A stretch of 64,000 nt of DNA from NCBI RefSeq assembly GCF_004341245.1, contig NZ_SLWY01000011.1, positions 124,001 through 188,000 of the forward strand. The letters run 5' to 3'. The translations under genes were made by a program, and so were the position numbers. Every line of letters starts with the position of its first letter. The first letter of the stretch is position 1. Shown here piece after piece: positions 17,535 through 25,765 of this stretch. This DNA comes from Plasticicumulans lactativorans. GTDB lineage: Bacteria; Pseudomonadota; Gammaproteobacteria; Competibacterales; Competibacteraceae. The notes below the pieces were generated by a model that worked only from the letters and a program-made list of their open reading frames with translations, was not told where the DNA came from and made no database searches.

Positions 17535-17891
17535 ATGACGATCACGCTCTACGGCATCGACACCTGTGCCACCGTCCGCAAGGCCCGCGCCTGGTTCGCC
17601 GAGCGCGGCGCCGCGCCGCGCTACCACGAGCTGCGCCGCGACGGGCTCGCGCCCGAGCGGCTCGACGCCTGGATCGCCGCGCTCGGCACCGAGCGCCTGC
17701 TCAACACCCGCGGCACCACCTGGCGGCGCCTGCCCGAGGCGGCGCGCACGCACCTCGACGCCGCGGCCACCCGTGCCCTGCTGCTGGCGCAGCCGACGCT
17801 GATCAGGCGCCCGGTGGTCGAGTGGCCCGACGGAACCGTCAGCGTCGGTTTCGATGCCGAAGCCTTCGCTGCACGCTGCCCGGCGCCGTGA
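17535..17891 (+). CDS. ArsC/Spx-family reductase-like protein (YffB type)
   Basis: A 118-aa thioredoxin-fold protein. It opens with TLYGIDTCATVRKARAWF, containing the single conserved cysteine of the ArsC/YffB/Spx family, then HELRRDGL, LLNTRGTTWRRLP and the family motif LIRRPVVEWPDG. True arsenate reductases have further catalytic arginines; the YffB type is a poorly understood relative that is often found beside dap genes in proteobacteria, as here. A TGCTAGCAT extended -10 lies about 30 bp upstream (17498-17503). Confidence 0.85.
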   Translation: MTITLYGIDTCATVRKARAWFAERGAAPRYHELRRDGLAPERLDAWIAALGTERLLNTRGTTWRRLPEAARTHLDAAATRALLLAQPTLIRRPVVEWPDGTVSVGFDAEAFAARCPAP

Positions 17892-17988
17892 GCACCGCGC
17901 ACCGCGCCGGCGCGCGCCGCGGTGCCGGCACGGCCGGCGCGGCCGCGCCGCACTAGGATTGGAGTCTGCCCCCTGCCGAGCCGCGATC

Positions 17989-19131
17989 ATGCCCAGCACC
18001 GTCAGCCCCCTCCTCCTGCCCGCCGCTGCGCCCGGTACCCGTCGCAGCCTCAGCGTGTGCCGCTGGGGCATGCCCGGGGCGCGGCCGAAGATCTACCTGC
18101 AGGCCGCGCTGCACGCCGACGAGCTGCCGGCGCTCCTGGTCGCACGCCACCTGCGCGCGCGCCTTGATGCCCTCGACGCTGCCGGGCAGGTCTGCGGCGA
18201 GGTGGTGATGGTGCCGGTGGCGAACCCGATCGGCCTCGCCCAGCAGGTGCTGGCGCGCCAGCCCGGCCGCTTCGACCTGGAGACCGGCAGCAACTTCAAC
18301 CGCGGCTTTCCCGATCTCGGCGCGCCGCTGATCGCCCACGCGCGCGGGCGGCTCGGCGACGATGTCGCCGCCAACGCCGCGCTGGTGCGCGCGAGCCTCG
18401 CCGAACTCGCCGCCGAGGCGCCGGCCGAGCGCGAGGCCGAACAGCTCAAGCGCGCGCTGCTCGGCCTGGCGATCGACGCCGACCACGTGCTCGACCTGCA
18501 CTGCGACGGTGCGGCGCTGTTGCACCTCTACACCGCCGCTGCGCACGCGGCGAACGGCCGCCTGCTCGCGCGCGCGCTCGGGGCCGCCGTGCTGCTGCTC
18601 GAGGACGAGGCCGGCGGCGCGCCCTTCGACGCCGCCTGCTCGCTGCCGTGGCTGCAGCTCGCCGCGGCGAGCGGCGCGCCGCTCGGCCCCGGCTGCTTCG
18701 CCGCCACCGTCGAGCTGCGCGGCAAGGAGGACGTCAGCGACGCGCTCGCCGGCGCCGACGCCGAGGGCCTGCTGCGCTACATGGTCGCCATCGGCGCGCT
18801 CAGCCTGACCGCGCGGGTCAGCGCCGCGCCGGCGACCGAGCCGCTGGTCGCCGCGCTCGATGCGGTCGACACGCTGCGCGCCCCGGTGCCGGGCCTGGTG
18901 CTGTACCGGCGCTGGATCGGCGACGAGGTCGCCGCCGGCGAGGTGGTCGCCGAGATCGTCGACCTCGACGCCGACACCGAGCACCGCACCCCGGTGCTCG
19001 CCACCACCAGCGGCCTGCTGTTCGCGGTCGAGGCGGTCACCCGGCTGGTACGCCCGGGGCAGCGCCTGTGCATGATCGCCGGGCGCGAGCGCCTGGCCTA
19101 CCGCAAGCCCGGCACGCTGCTCGCCGACTGA
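17989..19131 (+). CDS. Succinylglutamate desuccinylase/aspartoacylase family protein, copy 3
   Basis: A 380-aa M14-like zinc hydrolase, the third of this superfamily in the window. The first zinc motif is QAALHADELPALL, with HADE instead of the HGDE/HGNE of the other two; NFNRGFPDL and VLDLHCDG supply the other family motifs. The C-terminal beta domain (LRAPVPGLVLYRRWIGDEVAAG) matches the family. It occupies the place where dapE is often found after an ArsC-like gene, but it has no M20 features, so it is not DapE by sequence. Substrate unknown. A TAGGAT at 17954 may be the -10. Confidence 0.82.
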   Translation: MPSTVSPLLLPAAAPGTRRSLSVCRWGMPGARPKIYLQAALHADELPALLVARHLRARLDALDAAGQVCGEVVMVPVANPIGLAQQVLARQPGRFDLETGSNFNRGFPDLGAPLIAHARGRLGDDVAANAALVRASLAELAAEAPAEREAEQLKRALLGLAIDADHVLDLHCDGAALLHLYTAAAHAANGRLLARALGAAVLLLEDEAGGAPFDAACSLPWLQLAAASGAPLGPGCFAATVELRGKEDVSDALAGADAEGLLRYMVAIGALSLTARVSAAPATEPLVAALDAVDTLRAPVPGLVLYRRWIGDEVAAGEVVAEIVDLDADTEHRTPVLATTSGLLFAVEAVTRLVRPGQRLCMIAGRERLAYRKPGTLLAD

Positions 19132-19146
19132 GCCGCCGTCGCGGGC

Positions 19147-20742
19147 TCAGGGCGGCAGGCGCGCGCCGGGCACCCGCGACAGCAGGTGCCCGGCGCTGTC
19201 GTAGTGCGGCGGCAGGCCGCCGTTGATCGCGCTGAGGTAGAACACGACCTCGTACGCGTCGTAGCGGCGGCCGGCGGCGGCCGGGTAGCGCCGGCGCAGC
19301 TCGGCGAGGATCGCGGCGTCGGTCTCGGCGAGCAGCGCCGGCGTCAGCAGCCCGCTGTCGTCGGCCTGGCTGTGCAGCACGTTGTGCAGGAAGTAGATCA
19401 GGTTCGCGAGCTGGCTCACCTCGCTCAGCGAGGGCTGGCGGATGCTCGCCGTGGTGTCGCGCTGCTGCACGCGCAGGTACGAAAGCTCCTCGAGCTTGGT
19501 GTAGATCTCCTCGACCAGGTAGGCGCTGCGCTGGTACAGCGGGTCGATGACCATCGTCCGCACCGTGCCCTGCTCGATCGAATCGCGCACCGCCTGCGGG
19601 ATGTCCTCCCAGCGCGTGATGCGGGTGCCGGCCGGGATGCCTTCGGCGCGCAGCGAAGCCGGCGGCGCATCGCGCAGCCACGCCACCCAGTTCGCCCGCA
19701 CCTGCGCCAGCTGCGCCTGCGCCTCGCGCTCGAACACCGGCTGCACCGGGTTGCCCGGATGACCGCTGCGCTCGCGGTACAGGTGATAGAGCTCGTGGCC
19801 GATCAGGCGCACCGCCTCGTGCGCGCGCTCCAGCGGCGCCCGCTGCACGCGCACCTGCGCCGCCTGCTCGGCGTCGTCCGGCGTCTCGGTGTCGCCGACG
19901 CTCGCCGCCGGCGTGCCGCGCACGCGCAGGTACCCGGCGATGTCGTCGAGCACCGCCTGCGGCAGCTCGATCACCGGGGTGGCGCCTTCCCACGTCGAGC
20001 GCCCGCCGATGCGATGCGCGCTGCCGAGGTGCGACTCGCGCTCGCCTTCCGGCAGCACGCGGAAGGTGACGGCGGCCACCGTCACCCGCGCGCGGTAGCG
20101 ATCCCACAGGCGCATCGCGGCGGCGAGCGTCGCATCGGGCTCGTCACCCGGGTGGTCGACGAAGCCGCGCACGTCGGCGAGCGTGCCCGGCGGCGGCGTG
20201 GCGGCGGCCGGCGCGTCCTGGCGCTGCAGCGCCGGCGCGGCGGCGCGCTGCTGCAGCACGTGGGTGAGCTCGTGCGCGAGCAGCGCGCGCCCGGGCTCGC
20301 TGCCCGGGCGGTAGGCGCCGGCGGCGAAGGCGATGTGCTCGCCGACGGTGAAGGCGGTCGCGCCGAGCCCGCGGGCGGCCGATGCTGCCGCGGCGTCGGC
20401 GTGGACGCGCACGCCGCCGAAATCGGCGCCGAAACGCGCCTCCATCGCAGCGCGCTCGCCGGCGTGCAGGGCTTCACCGCCGACGGGCGGTTCGCCGCCG
20501 GCGGCGGCCGGCGGGCGGGCCGACGGCGCCGCCAGCGCCGCGCCGTGCGCGGCGCGCGCGGCATTCGCCTCGGCCTCGCGCTCGGCCGCATCGGCCGCGG
20601 CCGCCTGCGGGCGTGCGCACTGCGCGGCGGTCGCGAAGCGCGCCCAGTGCGGATTGGCCGCGTGCGCGGCGTCGCTGCGGTGCGGCTGCGCCGCGGCTGG
20701 CGATGCCGGCGCGGGCCGGCGCAGGCGGGTCTCGCTCCACAT
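19147..20742 (-). CDS. DUF4157 (eCIS-associated) protein with a second zincin motif
   Basis: A 531-aa protein. Residues about 85-165 form a DUF4157 domain (LHAGERAAMEARFGADFGGVRVH ending in ALLAHELTHVLQQ), the domain that marks cargo and accessory proteins linked to extracellular contractile injection systems. A separate HExxH motif, RLIGHELYHLYRERSGH (about residue 315), is followed about 25 residues later by FEREAQAQL, an arrangement of a metal-binding His-Glu-His plus a distal Glu. The first 80 residues are Ala/Pro-rich and likely disordered. No signal peptide or membrane helix. GAGGAGG lies just before the ATG. It is the last gene of the minus-strand DUF4157 operon, 41 bp after the 202-aa gene. 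Function is inferred only: a metalloprotease-like effector. Confidence 0.8.
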   Translation of the reverse strand: MWSETRLRRPAPASPAAAQPHRSDAAHAANPHWARFATAAQCARPQAAAADAAEREAEANAARAAHGAALAAPSARPPAAAGGEPPVGGEALHAGERAAMEARFGADFGGVRVHADAAAASAARGLGATAFTVGEHIAFAAGAYRPGSEPGRALLAHELTHVLQQRAAAPALQRQDAPAAATPPPGTLADVRGFVDHPGDEPDATLAAAMRLWDRYRARVTVAAVTFRVLPEGERESHLGSAHRIGGRSTWEGATPVIELPQAVLDDIAGYLRVRGTPAASVGDTETPDDAEQAAQVRVQRAPLERAHEAVRLIGHELYHLYRERSGHPGNPVQPVFEREAQAQLAQVRANWVAWLRDAPPASLRAEGIPAGTRITRWEDIPQAVRDSIEQGTVRTMVIDPLYQRSAYLVEEIYTKLEELSYLRVQQRDTTASIRQPSLSEVSQLANLIYFLHNVLHSQADDSGLLTPALLAETDAAILAELRRRYPAAAGRRYDAYEVVFYLSAINGGLPPHYDSAGHLLSRVPGARLPP

Positions 20743-20783
20743 CGCTCCTCCTCGCATCGGGCTTGCGCGCGCACCGCGCCCCC

Positions 20784-21392
20784 TCAGCGTAGCCCGCCTG
20801 CGCCGGCGAGCGGCGTGACCGCGAGGGTAAGCGCCGACCAGGCGAGTTCGACCCGCCCCGGCCGACCGTTCGCCGTCCAGGTGCCGGCGAGCGCCAGCCG
20901 CCCTGCCGCGGCGTCGAAGCGCAGGCGCTGCCGGCTGGCGGCGTCGAGCGCGAGCGGCGGCACGCCGGCCCAGGGCAGTGCCCAGACGAAGGCGGCGCGC
21001 TCGGGCGCGTTCAGGTCCTGCGGGAAGCGCCAGCCGCGCGCCCGGCAGATGCGCTCGAGCGCGAAGCGCGCGGCGACGGCGGCAAAGGCCGGCCAGGCGC
21101 CCGCGTGCAGCGTCACCGCCGCCACTGGCAGCAGCAGCACCTGCACCGGCACCGGCTCGCTGCAGCAGGCCAGGCGCGCGCGCAGGCGCCACGCCGGCCC
21201 GGCCGCGCTGGCGACACGCCGCGCCCGCGGCAGCTCCGCGAGCGCGGCGATCCACCCCGGCAGCGGCGGGTACGGCTGCGTCGCCAGCACCTGCCACAGC
21301 GCCGCGTCGTCGGCACCGGCTGCACGGGCCGCGACGATGGCGGCCTGCAGCCAGCGCAGCGCCTGCGCGAGCCGCCGCGCCTCGCCGCTCAC
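20784..21392 (-). CDS. Unknown protein in the DUF4157 operon
   Basis: A 202-aa protein that I do not recognise. The GTG start overlaps the TGA of the preceding 1249-aa gene by 4 bp (GTGA), so the two are translationally coupled and likely act together. The first 60 residues are helical (RRLAQALRWLQAAIVAARAAG); the rest is Ala/Leu/Arg-rich with one mildly hydrophobic segment (VPVQVLLLPVAAVTL) and a C-terminal beta-rich stretch (GTWTANGRPGRVELAW). No signal peptide. Possible roles, purely from position, are chaperone, loader or immunity partner of the large DUF4157 proteins. Confidence 0.7.
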   Translation of the reverse strand: MSGEARRLAQALRWLQAAIVAARAAGADDAALWQVLATQPYPPLPGWIAALAELPRARRVASAAGPAWRLRARLACCSEPVPVQVLLLPVAAVTLHAGAWPAFAAVAARFALERICRARGWRFPQDLNAPERAAFVWALPWAGVPPLALDAASRQRLRFDAAAGRLALAGTWTANGRPGRVELAWSALTLAVTPLAGAGGLR

Positions 21393-24300
21393 GGTCCGGT
21401 CGTGCCGCCCTGCGGCTGGCTCGGCGGCGCCGGCTGGCGCGACTCGGCGAAGCGCACCAGCGCGTAGATGTAGAGCGTGAACAGGATCGCGTCGCGGACG
21501 ATGCCCGGCACCGCCTCCAGGAAGTTGTTCGCCGAGCCGTAGGCGATCCACGGGCTGCCGAGGATCTCGACCACGCCGATCAGCTTGTCGGCGACCGAGG
21601 CGCCGTGGCGGATGCGGCCGACGCCGCCGAAGGCGTAGGCGATGATCTCGTCGAGGTGGCGGAAGGTGGTGCGCAGCGCCGGGTTCTTGGTCGCGCCTTC
21701 GCGCAGGAACGGGAACAGCTCGCGCAGCCTGGCGTGCATCGCCTCGTGGTAGGCGGTGTCGGCGAGCTGGCCGCGGGTCTGCGCGCGCGCGCTCGTCGCG
21801 ATCTCGCCGAACTTGCCGACCCAGGCCTTGAACCAGCCGCTGGTGTCCTTCGGGATCGTCGCGTCGATCACCGCCGTGGGGCGGTTCTTGCCCTTCAGGA
21901 GCTTCCACGCCTCGTCGACGAACTTGTCGAGTTCGGCCTGCACCGGCACGCTCTTCGAGCCGAACATGAAGCTCAGCATCGAGCGCGCGGTGAGCTCGTC
22001 GAGGCTCGCCAGCCCCTGCTTGCCGGCGATGCCCTCCAGGCGCGTCAGCAGGCGGCCGATCTCGGCCTGCACCGCGGCGTCGGCGGCCTGGCGCGTGCCG
22101 CCGGCGAGCGCGGCCTCGAGCTCGCGCACCTGCGTGTCGATCAGGTCGAGCTCGGCGCCGGTGGCGCCGCGCGCGGCCGGCGCCAGGCGCTCGAGCTGGC
22201 CCTTCAGCAGCGCGATGAACTGCCGCACCGGCTGCCCGCCGTACTGCAGGTAGGGGGTGCCGGCGGCGTCGGCGGCGATGGCGCTGACGCGCTCGGCGAT
22301 GGTCGGCCCGGCGGCGACGATGCGGTCGGTGACGCTCGCGCCCTTGACCGCGGTCTCGGCGGCGACCTCGCCGGCGACGGTCTTCGCCTCGGCGCCGCCG
22401 ACGGCCTCCACCAGTTCGTTCGCGCGCTTGCCGACGGCCAGCTCCGCCTGCGTCAGCCCGCGCCCGGCGGCACCCGCCGCCGCGCCCTCGGTCTTCAGCT
22501 CGGCTTTCAGCATCTCCTTCTCGATCTCGGCCAGCGAGGCGCGCAGCGCCGCCGACGAGCCGGCCTTCAGGCCGCGCCAGGCCTGGCGCAGCAGCAGCGT
22601 GCCGGCGAGCACCAGCAGGCCGATCTTGAAGTAGCGCCAATGCTCGCGGTCGCTGTCGGTGTACTTGTCCTTCTCGGTGCTGATGCTGTGGTCGAGGTCG
22701 AGGAACTTCTGCGCCAGGTACTCGCTGACGACGAACCAGAACGCGCGCTGCAGGAAGGCGCGCGTCAGCGTCAGCGCGATCTGGCCGGTGGTCATCGCGG
22801 TCGCCGCCGAGGCCGCGCCGGCCTCGAGCGCGATCAGCGGCCCGGCGACCAGCGCGCCGGCGGCGACCAGCGACAGCGCGGCGTCGATCAGGCCGATGAT
22901 CGCCTCGGCGTTGACCTTCTCCCACAACTGCTTGGACACCTCGGGGAGGTTGCCGCCGAGCAGCCACAGGTCCTGCACGATCCACTCGTTCTCGCCGATC
23001 ACGTCGCGGTAGCGCTTGACCCAGAAGGTGGTGTGCGGGTCGAGCTCGCCGAGGCGCAGGTGCACCGGTTCGAGGTTGCCGTAGGTCTCCTTGTCGAAGT
23101 ACTTCCAGTCGGCCCAGACGTTGCCGTGGCCCTCGCCCTTCTCGGAGTCCCAGGTCAGCTGCGACACCGTGCGCGCGAGCTCCACCGAGCTGTCGTCGAC
23201 CCGGCGCGCGGTGAAGCCCTCCTTGTCGAGGTTCAGCGGCGAATCCTTCGGCGGCTTGAACACGCCGAAGCGCAGCATGCGCTTGGCGTTCTCGATGCCC
23301 TTCTGGCGCAGCTGGCGGATGTTCGGCCACGGCAGGAAGGTCGGCGTGGCGTCGCTGCCGATCTTCAGCACCAGGCCGAGCGTCTCCTCGGCGCGCGCCG
23401 CCAGCGCCTCGGCCTTGCCGGCGTCGCGCACCGGCGCACCGGCCGGCCCCGCCAGCAGTTCGAGCAGGGTGTCGTAGTCCTCGATGTCGGGCTTGCCCTT
23501 GAGCCGCGTCTCGATCTTCTCGGAGAAGCCGGCGAGCCACTCGGCCGCCGCCTGCTCGGTCGCCGCCTCGCCGAGCTGCTTCTGGTAGAAGTGCGCGCGC
23601 ACCGCCTCGCCGATCTGCTCGGCGCTGCGCTTGGGCAGGAAATACACCAGCCCCAGCGCCGCGATGTGCGGCTTGCCCGCCTTCCTGGGCTTCTTCGTGC
23701 CCGTGGCATCGGCCTCGCTGGCGTGGATCTCGGCGAGCAGGCGGTCGGTCTTCTCGCCCTCCGGCGGTTCCAGCCCGAGCTGGTCGAGCGCGGCGTCGAC
23801 CACGTCCGGCCCGGCGAGGCCGAGGTAGGCGTTCCAGGTCGAGCCCTTCGGCTGCTTCGCGGTGTCGCCCAGGCGCTCGATGTCGAAGAAGTGGATGAAG
23901 TCGCGCTCGGCCTCGAACAGCGCGGCCACGCCCGGCAGCGCCTCCTCGCCGTAGAGCCGGCGCAGGATCGCGAAGCGGTCGGCGTCCTCGGTGCCCTCCG
24001 GCGGCTTGCCGTCGAACAGCAGCGTGTCGGTGCGCGCGCGCATGGCGTCGCCGAGCACGAAGGCCTGCTCCCAGAAGTCCCACAGCGCGGTGTTGCTGAC
24101 CGAGACGTTCCAGCGCACCGTGAACTTCGCCTTGAAGATGTCGGCCAGCGCGCGGTTCCAGGCTTCGTCGGCGGCCTTGGCGTCGGCGGCGAGGATCGAC
24201 GGCAGCAGGTGCCCGATCAGCGCCTTGTCGACCGCCTCGGCGACCTTCGGATCGTCGCGCGCGGCCTCGGCGATGCGCCGCAGCATCACGTAGGTGCGCG

Positions 24301-25138
24301 CGCCGAACACGCCGTCCGGGTCCTGCGGCACGCCGAAGATCTCCTGGTCGGCGCCGCTCGCGTGGGCGAAGCGCTGCAGGCGGTAGGTCTCGTTGGCGTA
24401 GGCGATCGGGTAGTCCCAGGGGTTCAGCGAACCGAACGGCGTGATCGGCGCTAGCCCCAGGCGGTTCCACCAGTAGCGGTTCTTCTTCAGCACCTCGGGA
24501 TAGGCGATCGGCAGCGTCTCGTCCTCGTCCGCCATCTCGACGTTCTCGCCGTCGTCGGCGTGCAGCACCCCGGCCGGTGCGCGCACCGCCGGGCGCAGCC
24601 GCTCGGCGCCGCGGGCGTAGTCGCGCGCGAGCGCGCGCGCCTCGCGCTCGGCGGCACTCGTCGCCGGTGCGCGCGCGAGCGGCGCGGCGAGCGCGGCGGC
24701 CGCCGGCTGGCCGCGCCCCTGCACCACGTGCGCGAGCTCGTGCACCAGCAGCGCCCGGCCGGCGTGCGCGGCCGGGCGGTAGTGCCCGGCACGCAGCGCG
24801 ATGTGCGTGCCGAAGGTCAGCGCCCGCGCGCCATGGGCACGCGCCACGGCGTCGCCGGCGGCATCGGCGTGCACCCGCACGTCACCGAAGCCGCGGCCGA
24901 ACAGCGGCTCGGCCTCGGCGCGCAGCGCCGCCGGCAGCGGCGCCCCCCCGGGCGGCGTGCCCGCGCCGGCCGCCGCCCGGCCGCCCGCCGCACCGCTGCC
25001 GGGGGCGGTGGCCAGCGCGAGCTGCAGCCAGTTCGCATTGCTCGCCGGTGCCGGAGGTGCCGCGCGTGCCGGCGCCGCCGCACCGGCCTGGCCCTCGCCG
25101 TGCTTCGCCGTCGCCCGCCCCCTGCCCGCCGTGTCCAT
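21389..25138 (-). CDS. Giant DUF4157 protein with membrane helices and a C-terminal zincin motif
   Basis: A 1249-aa protein. A low-complexity Ala/Pro-rich head leads into a DUF4157 domain (about 68-142; LFGRGFGDVRVHADAA ... LLVHELAHVVQGRG). Residues 200-730 are a soluble region without a recognised domain, rich in Trp, charged residues and LLPSILAADAKAADEAW-type helices. Around 735-860 there are several hydrophobic segments (LIDAALSLVAAGALVAGPLI, GLLVLAGTLLLRQAW). The C-terminus has TAYHEAMHARLRELFPFL (HExxH near residue 1131) with HLDEIIAYAFG about 30 residues later, as expected of a zincin, and one last hydrophobic helix (ILFTLYIYALVRF). This layout suits a polymorphic-toxin or eCIS cargo that inserts in membranes. 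GGGGGG precedes the ATG. No eCIS sheath, tube or baseplate gene is in the window. Confidence 0.82.
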   Translation of the reverse strand: MDTAGRGRATAKHGEGQAGAAAPARAAPPAPASNANWLQLALATAPGSGAAGGRAAAGAGTPPGGAPLPAALRAEAEPLFGRGFGDVRVHADAAGDAVARAHGARALTFGTHIALRAGHYRPAAHAGRALLVHELAHVVQGRGQPAAAALAAPLARAPATSAAEREARALARDYARGAERLRPAVRAPAGVLHADDGENVEMADEDETLPIAYPEVLKKNRYWWNRLGLAPITPFGSLNPWDYPIAYANETYRLQRFAHASGADQEIFGVPQDPDGVFGARTYVMLRRIAEAARDDPKVAEAVDKALIGHLLPSILAADAKAADEAWNRALADIFKAKFTVRWNVSVSNTALWDFWEQAFVLGDAMRARTDTLLFDGKPPEGTEDADRFAILRRLYGEEALPGVAALFEAERDFIHFFDIERLGDTAKQPKGSTWNAYLGLAGPDVVDAALDQLGLEPPEGEKTDRLLAEIHASEADATGTKKPRKAGKPHIAALGLVYFLPKRSAEQIGEAVRAHFYQKQLGEAATEQAAAEWLAGFSEKIETRLKGKPDIEDYDTLLELLAGPAGAPVRDAGKAEALAARAEETLGLVLKIGSDATPTFLPWPNIRQLRQKGIENAKRMLRFGVFKPPKDSPLNLDKEGFTARRVDDSSVELARTVSQLTWDSEKGEGHGNVWADWKYFDKETYGNLEPVHLRLGELDPHTTFWVKRYRDVIGENEWIVQDLWLLGGNLPEVSKQLWEKVNAEAIIGLIDAALSLVAAGALVAGPLIALEAGAASAATAMTTGQIALTLTRAFLQRAFWFVVSEYLAQKFLDLDHSISTEKDKYTDSDREHWRYFKIGLLVLAGTLLLRQAWRGLKAGSSAALRASLAEIEKEMLKAELKTEGAAAGAAGRGLTQAELAVGKRANELVEAVGGAEAKTVAGEVAAETAVKGASVTDRIVAAGPTIAERVSAIAADAAGTPYLQYGGQPVRQFIALLKGQLERLAPAARGATGAELDLIDTQVRELEAALAGGTRQAADAAVQAEIGRLLTRLEGIAGKQGLASLDELTARSMLSFMFGSKSVPVQAELDKFVDEAWKLLKGKNRPTAVIDATIPKDTSGWFKAWVGKFGEIATSARAQTRGQLADTAYHEAMHARLRELFPFLREGATKNPALRTTFRHLDEIIAYAFGGVGRIRHGASVADKLIGVVEILGSPWIAYGSANNFLEAVPGIVRDAILFTLYIYALVRFAESRQPAPPSQPQGGTTGP

Positions 25139-25147
25139 CGTCCCCCC

Positions 25148-25279
25148 TCAGCGCGCCGCGCAGCCGAGCACGGCTTCGAGGTGCGCGACCACCTGCGCAC
25201 GCTGTGGCCCGACCAGCCTGGCGACGACCTCGTCCTGCTCCGCGTTCAACCCGCGACGGCGGGCGGGATGCCAGGCCAT
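25148..25279 (-). CDS. Candidate 43-aa small protein heading the DUF4157 operon
   Basis: A short ORF beginning MAWHPARRRGLN and ending EAVLGCAAR, whose stop lies 9 bp before the start of the 1249-aa gene. The middle (AEQDEVVARLVGPQRAQVVAHLE) looks like a charged amphipathic helix. Its closeness to the next start is what one expects of a genuine operon member, but there is no strong ribosome site of its own and an alternative 29-aa ORF (25246-25335, with AAGGAG upstream) overlaps it in another frame. Comparative data would be needed to decide. Confidence 0.35.
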   Translation of the reverse strand: MAWHPARRRGLNAEQDEVVARLVGPQRAQVVAHLEAVLGCAAR

Positions 25280-25603
25280 GCGCGGCGGCTGGCGGCCGGG
25301 ACGGGGGATGGAACGCACGCCGGGTCGGTGTTCATCGCACCTTGCTCCTTGCAGCAGCGGAGTGGGCCTGCGGCGGCGGCATGCGCCGGCCGCCTCGCCA
25401 ACTCACTATAGGGGGTCCGCGTGATGTTTTCGGGCGAGCCCCACGCCGCGCTCGCGCCGCCAGCGCCATCGCCCGCACCTCGTCCAGCGCGTGCAGCCGT
25501 TCGTCGACCGGTCGGCGATGAACGGTCGCCCCCGGTCCGGACCGACGAGCCCAATTGCCCCTTTTGCGCGGACACCTGAAACTGACGACGCAGGGAACCG
25601 GCA
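25280..25603. other. Non-coding stretch between the DUF4157 operon and the IS remnant
   Basis: No gene is supported here. It must hold the promoter of the minus-strand DUF4157 operon, which I cannot pinpoint. At 25401-25413 the sequence ACTCACTATAGGG equals the central and initiating part of the phage T7 promoter consensus, although the upstream AT-rich half is missing. The composition falls slightly towards the right edge, where the insertion-sequence remnant starts. Confidence 0.4.
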
Positions 25604-25765
25604 ATGCCCAAATCCCGGTCGCCATACCCGGCCGCGTCACGCCGGCAGATCATTGAACGGGAGCAGGCCGGCAGAAACCCGTTCCAACCCCTTTCGATCC
25701 AGGCTGAACGGCAAGCTCACAAGACTGGCTACGATGACTGCTCGCTCGACCTTACCGACGGATAG
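25604..25765 (+). pseudogene. Remnant of an IS3-family transposase orfA
   Basis: Translation gives MPKSRSPYPAASRRQIIERE followed by QAGRNPFQPLSIQAERQAH and a stop after 53 codons. The opening closely resembles the start of IS3-family OrfA proteins (MPKSRxPYPxxFRxQIxEL.RAGR), but the helix-turn-helix that should follow is deleted: the sequence jumps to a region like the AERQ segment and then loses similarity. No OrfB or intact terminal repeat is visible. It is a scar of an insertion event at the border of the redoxin gene and overlaps the start of that gene. Confidence 0.6.

Noticed and set aside
20978-24454. 1158-aa open frame on the plus strand opposite the DUF4157 gene
   Set aside because: Very long but of antisense-type composition (Arg, Ala, Leu, Gly, Val) with no motifs; the minus-strand frame carries clear domains and start signals.
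24560-25521. Several Arg-rich frames around the start of the 1249-aa gene
   Set aside because: No motif, no start signal and wrong codon bias; shadows of the DUF4157 gene and its upstream gap.
25332-25640. 102-aa minus-strand ORF upstream of the DUF4157 operon
   Set aside because: It contains a short plausible stretch (VDERLHALDEVRAM) but has no start signal, no family match and runs through the IS-remnant border; left as uncertain non-coding DNA.
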